The notes beneath the pieces were generated by a model. The model was not told where the DNA came from, did no database searches, and worked only from the letters and a program-made list of their open reading frames with translations. A DNA stretch of 64,000 nt, taken from contig JAWLAO010000004.1 in assembly GCA_041395445.1 (NCBI GenBank), positions 191,774 through 255,773 of the forward strand, read 5' to 3'. Of this stretch, positions 19,322 to 28,004 are shown one piece after another. The position numbers and the translations under genes are program-made. Every line of letters begins with the position of its first letter. Within the stretch, counting starts at the first letter, position 1. Origin of the DNA: Gammaproteobacteria bacterium (GTDB taxonomy: Bacteria; Pseudomonadota; Gammaproteobacteria; Xanthomonadales; Marinicellaceae).

Positions 19322-21403
19322 AATAATTCCATCAAAACTGTCTGTAAAAATATAATCAGCCACATCTAATTGGTTGATGGTAATCACTTCGGCTCTTTCA
19401 ATAACTCCGGCTTGAGTTCCCACGTCACCAACAATTTCATTAAGGTGTGTTCCTGTCACTCCGGTATGATTGATATCTACTGTAAATGGCTGAAGATCCC
19501 CTGTTCCGAAAGAAACTTCTCCTCCATTGCTGAAAGTGCAATTTGAATCGGGATTTTCACATCGAAGTCCGATTTCTTCCAACCAAAGATTGGTTGCTTC
19601 TGCCTGACATTGAATCGTGCATGTTAAAGCTGCTGTTGTAGTGATTTCTTTGTGGGAACAGCTTATTGAATAGTCAGGTTCACCCAATAATGTCACTCCG
19701 GGTGAAAACTCGGAAGTACGACCACCGGCATCGGTGGCTGTGGTGACAATAACATCGCCTTCGGAAATGGTTCCCTGTGCGGTCAATGTTCTTGTTACCG
19801 GATTTCCAACAATATATTGGCTCTGACTAAAAGTGGTACTTGCCAACCAGGTTTTTCCTTCCTGACCATCCGCATCAGCAGCATAAACATCAATGGTAAT
19901 CGGATAATCACTAGCCGCATAGTGGCTGTCTATCCAGTAATTGATACTCAGACGGTTGCCTGATGGATCATGAGCGGCAGTATTGATTTCTGGGAAATTC
20001 TGTAATCGGTTAGCACCGGAGTCAAAATCACCAGGGTCATTGGGTGTGAAGCCATCAGCCTCAAGATCGATGCCTTGATTGGTATTATTGTAAAAGCTAT
20101 TATATCTGACCTCAATCGCATTGTTAGTGAAACCGCTCATATATAAACCACAGCCTGCTGAAGCACTACACGGTCCATTATTGGCAATAATGTTTTCTTC
20201 GCCGGGTGCACCTATCTTGGTATTGATGGCAATACCGCCAGCATAGATCCCCATTTGGTTTCCCAGAGGTGTCTGACCATCAATACCCACACCAATGTAG
20301 TTGCCTAATAGGTCAACATTTTTAAGTGGGGAATCAGAACTGTGTGATAAATCAATCGCTCGACCACTATTTCCGGAAACGACATTATTTTTTACAATTA
20401 TATTTCTGCCTGTGTTGAGAGTAATCCCTTCTCGGTTTGGAAGAGCAGAAAGCCCGCTAATATCTGTTCCAATAAGATTGCCATCAATGACCAGATTTAT
20501 TTCCTTATCAGAAGCAGATACGTGTATGCCTGTTATATTATTGCCTGAAATCAGGTTACCCAAACCGGGAGTTTCATTACCAATTACTATGTTGGAATTC
20601 GCTCTGGTAGATAAAATGATGCCAGTACTATCATTCGGAACAGCCAGGTCTCCTTCAGGGTTAGTTCCTATTTTATTGCCAAAAACACCGACACTACCCT
20701 CAGAGAGATAATAATCAAAATAAATTCCAAATTGTAAATTTCCAGAAATCACATTACCTTGAGTAGCCATATTTCCACCAATGATATTGTTTGTTCCTCC
20801 ATTGGTAGTGACTATAACTCCATACTTATTGGGAGCACTCGCTTGTCCAAAAGGAATACTCAAACCCAGCCACGAGCTTGTGATGGAGTTGTTAAAAGCA
20901 TCATCATCGTAGTCTCCTGTGAAATAACCAATTCTCACTCCGGCATTGTACCAATTGATAAGAGCAAGAGCTTTAATGTGGCTGTTTTCCAAAAGTGTCA
21001 ATCCGTCTAAAGTATCCGAAGGTCCAGGGTCTTGATCTCCTGCTAAAGAGCCATCCAAAACAATGGTTGGATTACCAACATTAGAAGTTCCGGCTGTTGT
21101 GCCATCAATTGTAATGTCAATCAGATTTGGTAATTCAGATTCGGGTTGTATCAACCAATATTGAAAAGCCGTTGCTCCTGAACCTCCTTGAAAATAATTT
21201 TCATTGATTGGATCAACAGGAATATTAAATTCAATGGTGTCAGCACCAACGGTAGCCAACGCATCGTTTATCGCTCCGCGTAATGTGCAGATGGAAACAT
21301 TGCACACATCTCCGTCTGATGTTGAATTAACTGTAAATACATCTGCGTTTACAGCTTGTATCGAGATTACAAAGGTAAATAGTAATAGTTTGAACGATTT
21401 CAT
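19313..21403 (-). CDS. Secreted CSLREA-type parallel beta-helix protein
   Basis: A 696-aa exported protein with a signal peptide (about residues 1-20) followed by CNVSICTLRGAINDA, a CSLREA-type motif. A long central region carries repeated turns typical of NosD/pectate-lyase-like beta helices (GNVISGNLQFGIYF, GNLISGNNITGIHV, NNVVSGNSGRAID). A C-terminal beta-sandwich-like segment follows, ending DYIFTDSFDGIICQ. The DYIF-x-x-x-F core matches the tail of its neighbour. It belongs to the same secreted family as the gene at 17925, but has its own upstream element, so the two are probably transcribed separately. Confidence 0.85.
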   Translation of the reverse strand: MKSFKLLLFTFVISIQAVNADVFTVNSTSDGDVCNVSICTLRGAINDALATVGADTIEFNIPVDPINENYFQGGSGATAFQYWLIQPESELPNLIDITIDGTTAGTSNVGNPTIVLDGSLAGDQDPGPSDTLDGLTLLENSHIKALALINWYNAGVRIGYFTGDYDDDAFNNSITSSWLGLSIPFGQASAPNKYGVIVTTNGGTNNIIGGNMATQGNVISGNLQFGIYFDYYLSEGSVGVFGNKIGTNPEGDLAVPNDSTGIILSTRANSNIVIGNETPGLGNLISGNNITGIHVSASDKEINLVIDGNLIGTDISGLSALPNREGITLNTGRNIIVKNNVVSGNSGRAIDLSHSSDSPLKNVDLLGNYIGVGIDGQTPLGNQMGIYAGGIAINTKIGAPGEENIIANNGPCSASAGCGLYMSGFTNNAIEVRYNSFYNNTNQGIDLEADGFTPNDPGDFDSGANRLQNFPEINTAAHDPSGNRLSINYWIDSHYAASDYPITIDVYAADADGQEGKTWLASTTFSQSQYIVGNPVTRTLTAQGTISEGDVIVTTATDAGGRTSEFSPGVTLLGEPDYSISCSHKEITTTAALTCTIQCQAEATNLWLEEIGLRCENPDSNCTFSNGGEVSFGTGDLQPFTVDINHTGVTGTHLNEIVGDVGTQAGVIERAEVITINQLDVADYIFTDSFDGIICQ

Positions 21404-21431
21404 AATGATACTTCTTTGGTTGTTTCCTTTT

Positions 21432-21460
21432 ATAACAACCCAAAGAGGAATTTACTGACA
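21432..21460 (-). promoter_or_regulatory. Shared promoter-like element, copy 3
   Basis: Minus strand: TGTCAG (21460-21455) plus TAAA, 17-base spacing, TGTTAT (21437-21432, continuing AA). It starts 57 bp before the start codon at 21403 and lies directly behind the terminator of the upstream lipoprotein operon. Confidence 0.62.
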
Positions 21461-21462
21461 CC

Positions 21463-21496
21463 AAAAACCGAAAAGATATAAAAAATCTTCTCGGTT
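21463..21496 (-). terminator. Intrinsic terminator of the lipoprotein operon
   Basis: On the minus strand a 12-bp stem, AACCGAGAAGAT with ATCTTTTCGGTT (one G-T pair), has a 7-base loop and is followed by five T residues. It lies 22 bp after the stop codon of the lipoprotein gene at 21519. Confidence 0.88.
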
Positions 21497-21518
21497 TAGT
21501 CTGCTAGTGAATCTCGAA

Positions 21519-22094
21519 TTATTTACACGATGTTGGTTTCATCATCTCTCCCCATTTTTGTTCCGCATTTGGATTTTGTTTTTTCAACAAATCAAAAAAA
21601 GCAAACTGGGTAATGATATTTATAGATTTAAGATTTGCATAAAGCTCCTTATGATTGCGATATTCAAAGATTAGTTTGGAAAAGTCTGCAAATAACTCTT
21701 TAGCTTCCTTATTGATTTGCATATTCATATGCTCTTTGTTGATTGCACTTTCAACGACAGCTTTTTGTTGTGGGTTCATGGTCATTACATGTTGACCAAT
21801 TTTCAAAAGTTGGTTTTGATAGTTTTCCAAAGATGTATGAAATGTCTTTTCGACAGATTCAGCATCCGGTTTATCCTTTAATAAATCAACTGTTTCTTTC
21901 ATTGCTTTACGATAAATCGCAACAACCTGCTCGCCGGCTTGTTCCGGCGAGAGCTTTTTACAACCACTATTGTTACTTTGATTTGTTGAACCTATCACTT
22001 CTTCACCTTCTTCCTTCCCTCCACAAGCTGTCATCACCAGAATTCCAATAATCACCAAGAATTGTGTTACATGTTTAAAATTTTTACTTTTCAT
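21519..22094 (-). CDS. Putative lipoprotein
   Basis: A 191-aa protein with a lipoprotein signal peptide ending VMTACGG (lipobox Cys at about residue 24), then a flexible linker rich in Glu, Ser and Asn, and a mostly helical, Lys- and Glu-rich body. No family is recognised. It lies 11 bp downstream of a second lipoprotein gene, and the two probably form one transcript ending at the 21463-21496 hairpin. Confidence 0.75.
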   Translation of the reverse strand: MKSKNFKHVTQFLVIIGILVMTACGGKEEGEEVIGSTNQSNNSGCKKLSPEQAGEQVVAIYRKAMKETVDLLKDKPDAESVEKTFHTSLENYQNQLLKIGQHVMTMNPQQKAVVESAINKEHMNMQINKEAKELFADFSKLIFEYRNHKELYANLKSINIITQFAFFDLLKKQNPNAEQKWGEMMKPTSCK

Positions 22095-22105
22095 TTCTTT
22101 CCCTA

Positions 22106-22528
22106 TCAGTCAATATCACCCAATGCCATAGTTCCTTTAATATCCAGAAATGCCAGTTGAGCTGTTTTGTTTCCATCAAATTTGACGGTTTGGATGTACC
22201 ATGTACCCTCTGATTCAGGCTCTTCTTCAAATTTCATCAAGGTATAGCTGTTTTTGCCGTTCATCAGTTTGCTGATTCTGTAACAGGTTGAGTTTAGAAT
22301 GCTTCTATCGTCACCCTCTGCTGATGCCAGGTCTTTGTATTTTCTGTTACGGTCAGAACCGTTATAAACCACCAAACCAGCAGCTCCGCTATAATCACCA
22401 CCCTTGTCAGAGCAGGCTTTAATCAATTTCGAAAGATTGCTTTCCACTCTCTCTCTTGGAGTGCCGCTCTCTCCGCAAGCTGTTAATACAATGACCAGAC
22501 TTAAAATAATTAGTTGTTTCAATTTCAT
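22106..22528 (-). CDS. Putative lipoprotein
   Basis: A 140-aa protein with a lipoprotein signal peptide (lipobox VLTAC, Cys18). The mature region includes paired cysteines (Cys39 and one near residue 82) that could form a disulfide. No family is recognised. The start has a strong ribosome site (TGAGGAG). It is the first gene of a two-lipoprotein unit and is divergent from ECF/kinase module 1. The promoter-like element at 22562-22590 lies between them. Confidence 0.75.
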   Translation of the reverse strand: MKLKQLIILSLVIVLTACGESGTPRERVESNLSKLIKACSDKGGDYSGAAGLVVYNGSDRNRKYKDLASAEGDDRSILNSTCYRISKLMNGKNSYTLMKFEEEPESEGTWYIQTVKFDGNKTAQLAFLDIKGTMALGDID

Positions 22529-22561
22529 TTTCTCCTCACAAATTGTTGTTTAGTAGAATGT

Positions 22562-22590
22562 TTAACAACATAAGCCGGTTTTTACTGACA
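22562..22590 (-). promoter_or_regulatory. Shared promoter-like element, copy 4
   Basis: Minus strand: TGTCAG (22590-22585) plus TAAA, 17-base spacing, TGTTAA (22567-22562). It begins 62 bp before the lipoprotein start at 22528 and lies in the space between that operon and the ECF sigma gene at 22681. Confidence 0.62.
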
Positions 22591-22680
22591 TTTTTTTATT
22601 CTGACTCTCAAAAAAAGTATTCTCTTGAGTTGAGAAACTCGGTTTGATAACATGATTAGGACTCTTACAATGACTAAAAC

Positions 22681-23217
22681 ATGCTAAGCGATGATGTCAC
22701 CAAACTGATAAACCGTGAAGGAATTGAGGCAACTCATGACCAGTATCAGGATATGGATTTGATTTATCAGCATTTGAAAAAAATCGCTCACGGGCAAAGA
22801 TTAAAAGTTCAGGATGCCGGTCTCAATACAACGGCACTTGTCAATGAAGCGTGGTTAAAAAGCCAAAAAAATAAAAACACATTCAATGACCGCAATCATT
22901 TTTTTGCTTATTGTTCACTGGCAATGAGGCACATATTACTGAATGAGGCTAAAAAGAACCGTGCGATGACTTATCTGGATGACACAATCGTTCCCGAGTT
23001 AGAAGTCATCAACGAATCTGACTATTTAATTGAGCTGGACCGATGTCTGACAAAACTCAAATCTTACAATGAACGTCTGGAAAAAGTTTTCACTTATAAA
23101 TTTTTTGGTGATATGGATTTTAATGACATTGCAGATGTGATGAATCTCAGTGAGAGAACAGTTTTTCGTGATTGGCAAAAAGCCAGAACCATGCTGGCAG
23201 CTGCCATGCAAGCATGA
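22681..23217 (+). CDS. ECF sigma factor paired with a Ser/Thr kinase (module 1)
   Basis: A 178-aa sigma factor of the kinase-linked ECF type. Region 2 contains LNTTALVNEAWLKSQ and NHFFAYCSLAMRHILLNEAKKN. Region 4 contains DFNDIADVMNLSERTVFRDW. The ALVNEAWLK block in place of the usual acidic DAED helix is typical of sigma factors that act with a linked kinase, such as EcfK of Xanthomonas and EcfP of Vibrio, where phosphorylation activates the sigma factor. Its stop overlaps the kinase start (ATGA at 23214-23217). It is divergent from the lipoprotein operon. Confidence 0.9.
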   Translation: MLSDDVTKLINREGIEATHDQYQDMDLIYQHLKKIAHGQRLKVQDAGLNTTALVNEAWLKSQKNKNTFNDRNHFFAYCSLAMRHILLNEAKKNRAMTYLDDTIVPELEVINESDYLIELDRCLTKLKSYNERLEKVFTYKFFGDMDFNDIADVMNLSERTVFRDWQKARTMLAAAMQA

Positions 23218-25292
23218 AAAAAGACATCGAAAAATTATGGGATGAAATAGACTCATCTTTTGATGAGGATGAAAGTCTCGATTTCCAAAGCTATTTTCAA
23301 TCAAAAAAATGGAAACCTGAGAATTCTTTAGAAAGTGCCTCTGAAAATATCAGTCAGCTTTTGACATCCGCATTTTCAGGTGATGAAGAACCAGGTGTTA
23401 CTGTCAATTCCAAATATAAAATCATCCGCAAAATTGATAGCGGCGGCCAAAGTGATGTTTATCTGGCAGAACGAAATGATGGAATCTATCAACAACAAGT
23501 AGTTATTAAATTTATTTCCAACAACTACAAATCCTCGATTCTGAAAGAGCAATTCTTACAGGAAATGCAACTGCTAGCAGATTTATCACATCCGGGGGTT
23601 GTGCCGATTATTGATGCGGATGTCACTCAAACCAAAGATGGCTCTGAACAACCGTGGTTGGTTTTAGAGTACATTTCTGGGCAGCATATTGATGAATATT
23701 GTTCCACAGACAAGCTCAGCGATCGTGACATTGCTAAACTGATTATCAGCTTATGTGACACACTCGATTTTGTGCACCAACGTGGAATTATTCACAAAGA
23801 TATTAAACCCAGCAATATTTTAATCAAACCAATCAACAATGTTCCTTATCCTGTTTTGATTGATTTCGGTATCGCTCAAGAACAGAAAGATAATGATAAC
23901 AATCAGTTGATTTTTGCCACTTATGGCTATAGTTCACCGGAGCAAGTTCAGAATAATAAGCCCGACCATCGATCGGATATTTACTCTTTGGGAGTAGTAC
24001 TGTTCCAGTTGTTGAGTGGAAAGGATGAGTTTGATATTAAAAAATTTAATGAGAACAGAAAACTAAGTATTCTGAAATCAGACATCCCAAAGGACTTGAA
24101 AGAGATTGTCTTGAAGTGTGTTCAGAAAAACCCGCAACAGCGATACGATTCTGTTGCCATACTGAGAAACGATTTAAACAACTGGTTAATGGACTTTCCT
24201 CTGAGTTTTAACAACAACAAGCTGTCGCACATATTTGTTAAATCAATCAAACGGAATAAACTTCTCTCGACCTTGCTTGCCACTGTTTTTATTTCCGGAG
24301 TTTATTTTGCAATTAAATACACCAGCGATATCAAATATCAGCAGTCTCTGACTATCAAGGAAAAAAATGCCACTGATCAATTGATGAATTTTATGCTGAA
24401 TGATTTGTACGAAAACCTGGTAAAAATTGGCAGGGTGGATATTCTCAAGCAAGTTGTTGATAAAAGTATCAATCATCTTAATGCGCAGGAAAACAATCAA
24501 CTTTCACCTCAAGGATATCTGCAATCAGCAACAGCCTACATCAATGCCGGAAGAGTTTATGACCAATTGGAGCAATCGACTGAAGCCAATCAGGCGTTCT
24601 TGCAAGCACTAAAAAATCTGGGAAAATACAAATCAGAAAGCAATCAGCTAACTGAATACTACAATTTGCTTTCGCGCCTGAGTGTTTATCACTCGCAAGT
24701 ATTAAGCTCCGAAGGACAGGAAGAAAAAACCGAAGAAACCCTGAAAACAGCTGTTGAATCTTCAAAAGAATATCTTTCGCTGAATCCAAACGGGGACAAA
24801 CAATTTTTGTCCGAAGCCTATTTGGAACAAGGTTATTATTATCTCGAATACGGCAAACCTGAATTAGCAATTCAGGCAATCAACAATAATTTACAACTTT
24901 GCCAACAAATGCTCGAGAACGAGCCGAATTCTGCAAACTGGCTCTATAACTATTCGCACGCTTTGCAATTAAAATCTTGGTATGAAATCGACTTTGGCAG
25001 TTTACAACTGGGTATCAACGATTTAAAAAAGGCTATTATTCAAGGAAATCACGCTATTGAAATTGACGCTAAAGATTTGCGCAAAATGAATAATATTCGT
25101 ATTCTGCACAATCAACTGAGTTTCTTCTATCTTGAAGATGGCAAACATTATGAAGGGCTTGAAACCGCAAATAAAGCACTGGAATATGGTTTAAACCTAG
25201 AATCACAAGCTCCTTTAAACAAGGAATATAAACGAGAGATTGTCGTACACATACAGCACCTTGGGAGAAATCTATCAACAAATACAAGATAG
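23214..25292 (+). CDS. Membrane Ser/Thr protein kinase with TPR region, 3' end frameshifted
   Basis: A 692-aa kinase starting at the ATG that overlaps the sigma-factor stop. The kinase domain spans about 68-325: Lys99 in VVIKF, catalytic loop HKD-IKPSN (194-200), DFG at 217-219, SPEQ at 241-244. The glycine loop is irregular (DSGGQSDVY), and the Arg before the catalytic Asp is replaced by Lys. A membrane helix follows (about 350-369), then TPR-like helical repeats. The frame ends at 25292, but the TPR region clearly resumes in the +1 frame (25240-25668). The two related kinases here are 877-879 aa, so a C-terminal part has been cut off. Confidence 0.88.
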   Translation: MKKDIEKLWDEIDSSFDEDESLDFQSYFQSKKWKPENSLESASENISQLLTSAFSGDEEPGVTVNSKYKIIRKIDSGGQSDVYLAERNDGIYQQQVVIKFISNNYKSSILKEQFLQEMQLLADLSHPGVVPIIDADVTQTKDGSEQPWLVLEYISGQHIDEYCSTDKLSDRDIAKLIISLCDTLDFVHQRGIIHKDIKPSNILIKPINNVPYPVLIDFGIAQEQKDNDNNQLIFATYGYSSPEQVQNNKPDHRSDIYSLGVVLFQLLSGKDEFDIKKFNENRKLSILKSDIPKDLKEIVLKCVQKNPQQRYDSVAILRNDLNNWLMDFPLSFNNNKLSHIFVKSIKRNKLLSTLLATVFISGVYFAIKYTSDIKYQQSLTIKEKNATDQLMNFMLNDLYENLVKIGRVDILKQVVDKSINHLNAQENNQLSPQGYLQSATAYINAGRVYDQLEQSTEANQAFLQALKNLGKYKSESNQLTEYYNLLSRLSVYHSQVLSSEGQEEKTEETLKTAVESSKEYLSLNPNGDKQFLSEAYLEQGYYYLEYGKPELAIQAINNNLQLCQQMLENEPNSANWLYNYSHALQLKSWYEIDFGSLQLGINDLKKAIIQGNHAIEIDAKDLRKMNNIRILHNQLSFFYLEDGKHYEGLETANKALEYGLNLESQAPLNKEYKREIVVHIQHLGRNLSTNTR

Positions 25293-25668
25293 TCAAAATG
25301 CGCTATTGTATATGGAAAAAGGTCTGCAAATTTCGCGTGAGAATTATCAACGCGACTCAGAGAACTATTCTGTAGCTAATGACTTTTGTATCGATTTATT
25401 GCTGGTTGCTGAACAATTTAGAAGCACTGAGGAAAATGAAAAATTTAATCAGCTCACAAATGAAGCGTTGAAAATTATTCAGTATGTGACTTCGCAGGAG
25501 CCAAATAACAAATACTATCGTCATACTTATGCCACGGCTCTGTTAATGCTTGAACAGTTCGATGAAGCTCGTCCTCACATTCAGTTTCTCAATCAGGCAG
25601 GAATGTTGGATGAAACCATTAAATCGCTTTTGAATGAAAAACAATTAAGTGACTGGTTGAGCGAATAA
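25240..25668 (+). pseudogene. Displaced C-terminal TPR fragment of the module-1 kinase
   Basis: About 142 codons in a frame shifted by +1 from the kinase. It continues the TPR pattern without a gap: STLGEIYQQIQDSQNALLYM, then TYATALLMLEQFDEARPHI, ending SDWLSE. The best join is near 25238-25242, where one extra base (probably a T in GAGATTG) explains the shift. There is no ribosome site or ATG of its own. It is probably part of the kinase gene in the ancestor; a sequencing error or programmed frameshift is also possible. Confidence 0.75.
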
Positions 25669-25710
25669 GATATAATTTGCTTTTAATTTTTGTTTAATAT
25701 CACAAACATC

Positions 25711-26262
25711 ATGATTGAATACAAAACCGCAGAGAACAGCATTGAGTTGCAACAGATTATTGACTTACAAGCCATCAATCTTCCTTCCAACATTTCTGAT
25801 GAAGAACTAAAACAGCAAGGTTTTGTAACCGTAAAACACAATCTTGACTTGCTCACCCGGATGAACTCTCTTTATGGACATATCATTGCCAAAGACGGAG
25901 ATAAAATTGCGGGATATGCCTTAGTGATGTTAAAAGATTTTGCTGATGAAGTTCCGGTGTTGTTCACCATGTTTGAACGAATCAATTTATTGGAACATAA
26001 AGGCGAAAAACTTGGAAATACCCAATATTTTGTAATGGGACAAGTTTGTGTTGCCAAAGAGTACCGTTCTCAAGGTGTGTTTGCCGGACTCTACCAACAC
26101 ATGAAAAAGTGTATGTCTCCACATTTTGATTACATTGTTACCCAAATTTCAAGTCGCAACACTCGTTCCAAGAGAGCCCATGAAAAAGTGGGTTTTGAAA
26201 CGATTAAAACCTACAAAGACGATCACGATGATTGGGAAATTGTGCTTTGGGATTGGGAGTGA
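25711..26262 (+). CDS. GNAT-family N-acetyltransferase
   Basis: A 183-aa protein with the acetyl-CoA binding motif Q/R-x-x-G-x-G/A in VAKEYRSQGVFAGLYQHMK (about residues 117-135) and the later strand TQISSRNTRSKRAHEKVGF. The start at ATG 25711 is preferred to the TTG at 25690. The substrate is unknown. It stands alone between the kinase module and the repeat-rich island. Confidence 0.85.
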   Translation: MIEYKTAENSIELQQIIDLQAINLPSNISDEELKQQGFVTVKHNLDLLTRMNSLYGHIIAKDGDKIAGYALVMLKDFADEVPVLFTMFERINLLEHKGEKLGNTQYFVMGQVCVAKEYRSQGVFAGLYQHMKKCMSPHFDYIVTQISSRNTRSKRAHEKVGFETIKTYKDDHDDWEIVLWDWE

Positions 26263-26926
26263 TACAAAAAATTTAAAAATGGATTTTTTAATGTTACGCT
26301 GTTGCCTATGTACTTGACTTGTTTACTCGATATTTCGAACGTAGTCGAGAAATCTAAAATATTTACAAGTCATGCTGAACTTATTTCAGTATCTTTTCTT
26401 TGCTCCTTTTGTTCGTGCAAAAGGAGCGTAAAAGCACGCCCCGAACTCTCAGCCGTTGGCTTCCCTCACTATTTTCTCAAATTTGGCGTTTGCAAAAACT
26501 CACATTGCAAGCAATGTTCAAACACTTGCAAACTTTGCTCCAAATTTTTCAAAAATATCTCGGTGAGAGTAAAGGGGTTTAAAAGAACGCCGTCATTCTG
26601 AGCGAAGAAGACTTAATCAACAAAGTCGTAAGTACTTCAAACTAACTCGTCATTCCTGCGAAGGCAGGAATCTTCCAAAAATGCACATATAGCCGGATAT
26701 TTACGGAAATATGAAAGTGTGAAATGATATCAGGTTCATAGCGATTATATGCGTACTAAAACATCACTTTACATAAAAAAATCAGTATGTTAGTATCAAA
26801 AGCCATGAAAATGGGCGCATTAAAATACGCAAAATATTTAATATCTTGCATTGATGCACATATAATAAATTGTTATGCAATAAAACATGTAACTAAACGG
26901 AATTAATTTAATAAAAGACATATATC
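26263..26926. other. Gene-free, repeat-rich stretch at the left edge of the accessory island
   Basis: There is no credible gene in these 664 bases. They hold several short hairpins: an imperfect one at 26328-26354, CTCCTTTTG/CAAAAGGAG at 26403-26426, the long hairpin of repeat copy A (26479-26547), and ATTCCTGC-GAAG-GCAGGAAT at 26652-26671. The phrases GTCATGCTGAA, GTCATTCTGAGCGAAG and CATTCCTGCGAAGGCAGG resemble dispersed intergenic repeats seen in many genomes. The last 230 bases before 26927 are AT-rich and without recognised signals, except GTTATGC at 26872-26878, a possible old cassette junction. Confidence 0.6.
26395..26583 (+). repeat. Hairpin repeat element, copy A
   Basis: About 190 bp. 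Order: CTCCTTTTG hairpin, then GCACGCCCCGA, then GGCTTCC, then a long imperfect hairpin whose arms begin AAATTTGG (26479-26486) and end CCAAATTT (26540-26547), with inner arms GTTTGCAA/TTGCAAAC and apex CATTGC/GCAATG. It ends with a G-rich AAAGGGGTTTAA. A diverged copy lies in opposite orientation at 28591-28766. Confidence 0.7.
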
Positions 26927-27468
26927 ATGAGCAAAAAAGATTTCGATGACTTCATAAATAAGCAGGCCGCGAAGAAATCTCAAGAAGAACCTATCAATTG
27001 GGATAATCAGAGAGATGAGTGGCTAAATTATCTTTCAGAATATTACAGTAAGGCGGAAGAGTTTCTAAAAGAATATATTGAAGATAATAAGGTAAGCATA
27101 AAGTATACAGATAAAGAAATTTATGAAGAATATATTGGCGGCTATACAGTAAAAGTATTAAATATAGAATTGGCTGGGCATAAAGTTAAATTAGAACCGA
27201 TAGGTACGAATCTTATTGGGGCAAAAGGCCGCGTGGACTTAATAGGTAAAAACGGAACTATTCGGTTCGTTCTTGTTAATAAAAATTCATCAGGTCCAAA
27301 AATAAAAGTAAATATATGGATTGAAGGGGAAGAGCCTCCAAACAAGAGGAGGTGTCTAAAATACTTGAATGGGAATGGAAAATATCGACCCCACCGCCAA
27401 GAATAAAATATATAGAATTTAATCAAGAAACATTTCTTAGCGCACTAATGGAGGTTGTCGGTGGCTAA
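26927..27468 (+). pseudogene. Cassette gene 1: conserved-looking protein of unknown function, frameshifted near its 3' end
   Basis: The frame is open for 159 codons, but the reading after about 27344 looks random (RRCLKYLNGNGKYRPHRQE). Shifting by one base there gives EEVSKILEWEWKIS, TPPPRIKYIEFN, and a stop at 27466-27468 that overlaps the next gene. So one A has probably been lost from AACAAGAGG at 27341. The repaired protein is about 180 aa, soluble, with a charged helical N-terminus and a beta-rich middle. I do not recognise a family. It is the first gene of a two-gene cassette that ends in an attC site. Confidence 0.6.
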
Positions 27469-28004
27469 AAAGGTTTTTTTTCAAATGAAAAATTAGAGCT
27501 TGTCGAAATTGCAAATTATTATTCGGACTCAGAGCAGTCCTTTAAAATGTATTATTTGAACAATAACCACGCCTTGGAGGAGAGGTTTTTTTGGTTATTC
27601 CAGAGAAGATTTGGCTAACGAGTTGAGATCAAGGATTGAAGAGCTAAATCACACATCTTCACTTACGCTTTTGGCAACTCTAGAAGCTGCGTTTAGAATA
27701 GATTACTTACAAAGAAATTACAAAAAGAAAAGAGACCCACTTTCGAGATCTTTTAGGAATTTGTTCAAAACAAAGAACTCAAAAGCTTCGCTGGAAGATG
27801 ACATTCTGAAGCGTGGAAAGTAATGCGCACGGAACTTCTAAGATCATTGGTGATTTAAAAGGCGCGCTAAAATATCGACACTGGCTTGCGCATGGCAGAT
27901 ACTTGACCCCGAAGATGGGGCGACAGAATTATGACTATGCTACCGTATATGAATTGGTAGAAACTGTTCTAAACAGTTTTCCATTTGAGGGTGTAAATGC
28001 ATAA
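27461..28004 (+). pseudogene. Cassette gene 2: HEPN-like protein, broken by several single-base indels
   Basis: It starts at GTG 27461 with a strong ribosome site (GGAGG at 27450-27454), overlapping gene 1 by eight bases. Piecing together three frames gives SNEKLELVEIANYY, FFGYSREDLANELRSRIEEL, TLLATLEAAFRIDYLQRN, then GDLKGALKYRHWLAHGRY and a stop inside the attC site. RHWLAH fits the R-x4-H motif of HEPN nucleases, here in a helical context. Indels sit in or near short runs: T8 at 27474, T7 at 27586, and near 27808 and 27817. The HEPN assignment rests on the motif and helical context and is tentative. Confidence 0.55.

Noticed and set aside
26302..26601. Open frames of 60-99 codons in the repeat region
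   Set aside because: They lie across hairpin repeat copy A, have low-complexity content and no ribosome site; the same repeat also gives an open frame at 28536-28757. They are by-products of the repeat.
26872..26878. GTTATGC as the left junction of the first cassette
   Set aside because: The heptamer is at a plausible place, 49 bp before the first gene, but no complementary core box or attC-like palindrome is visible upstream, and it departs from the GTTRRRY consensus.
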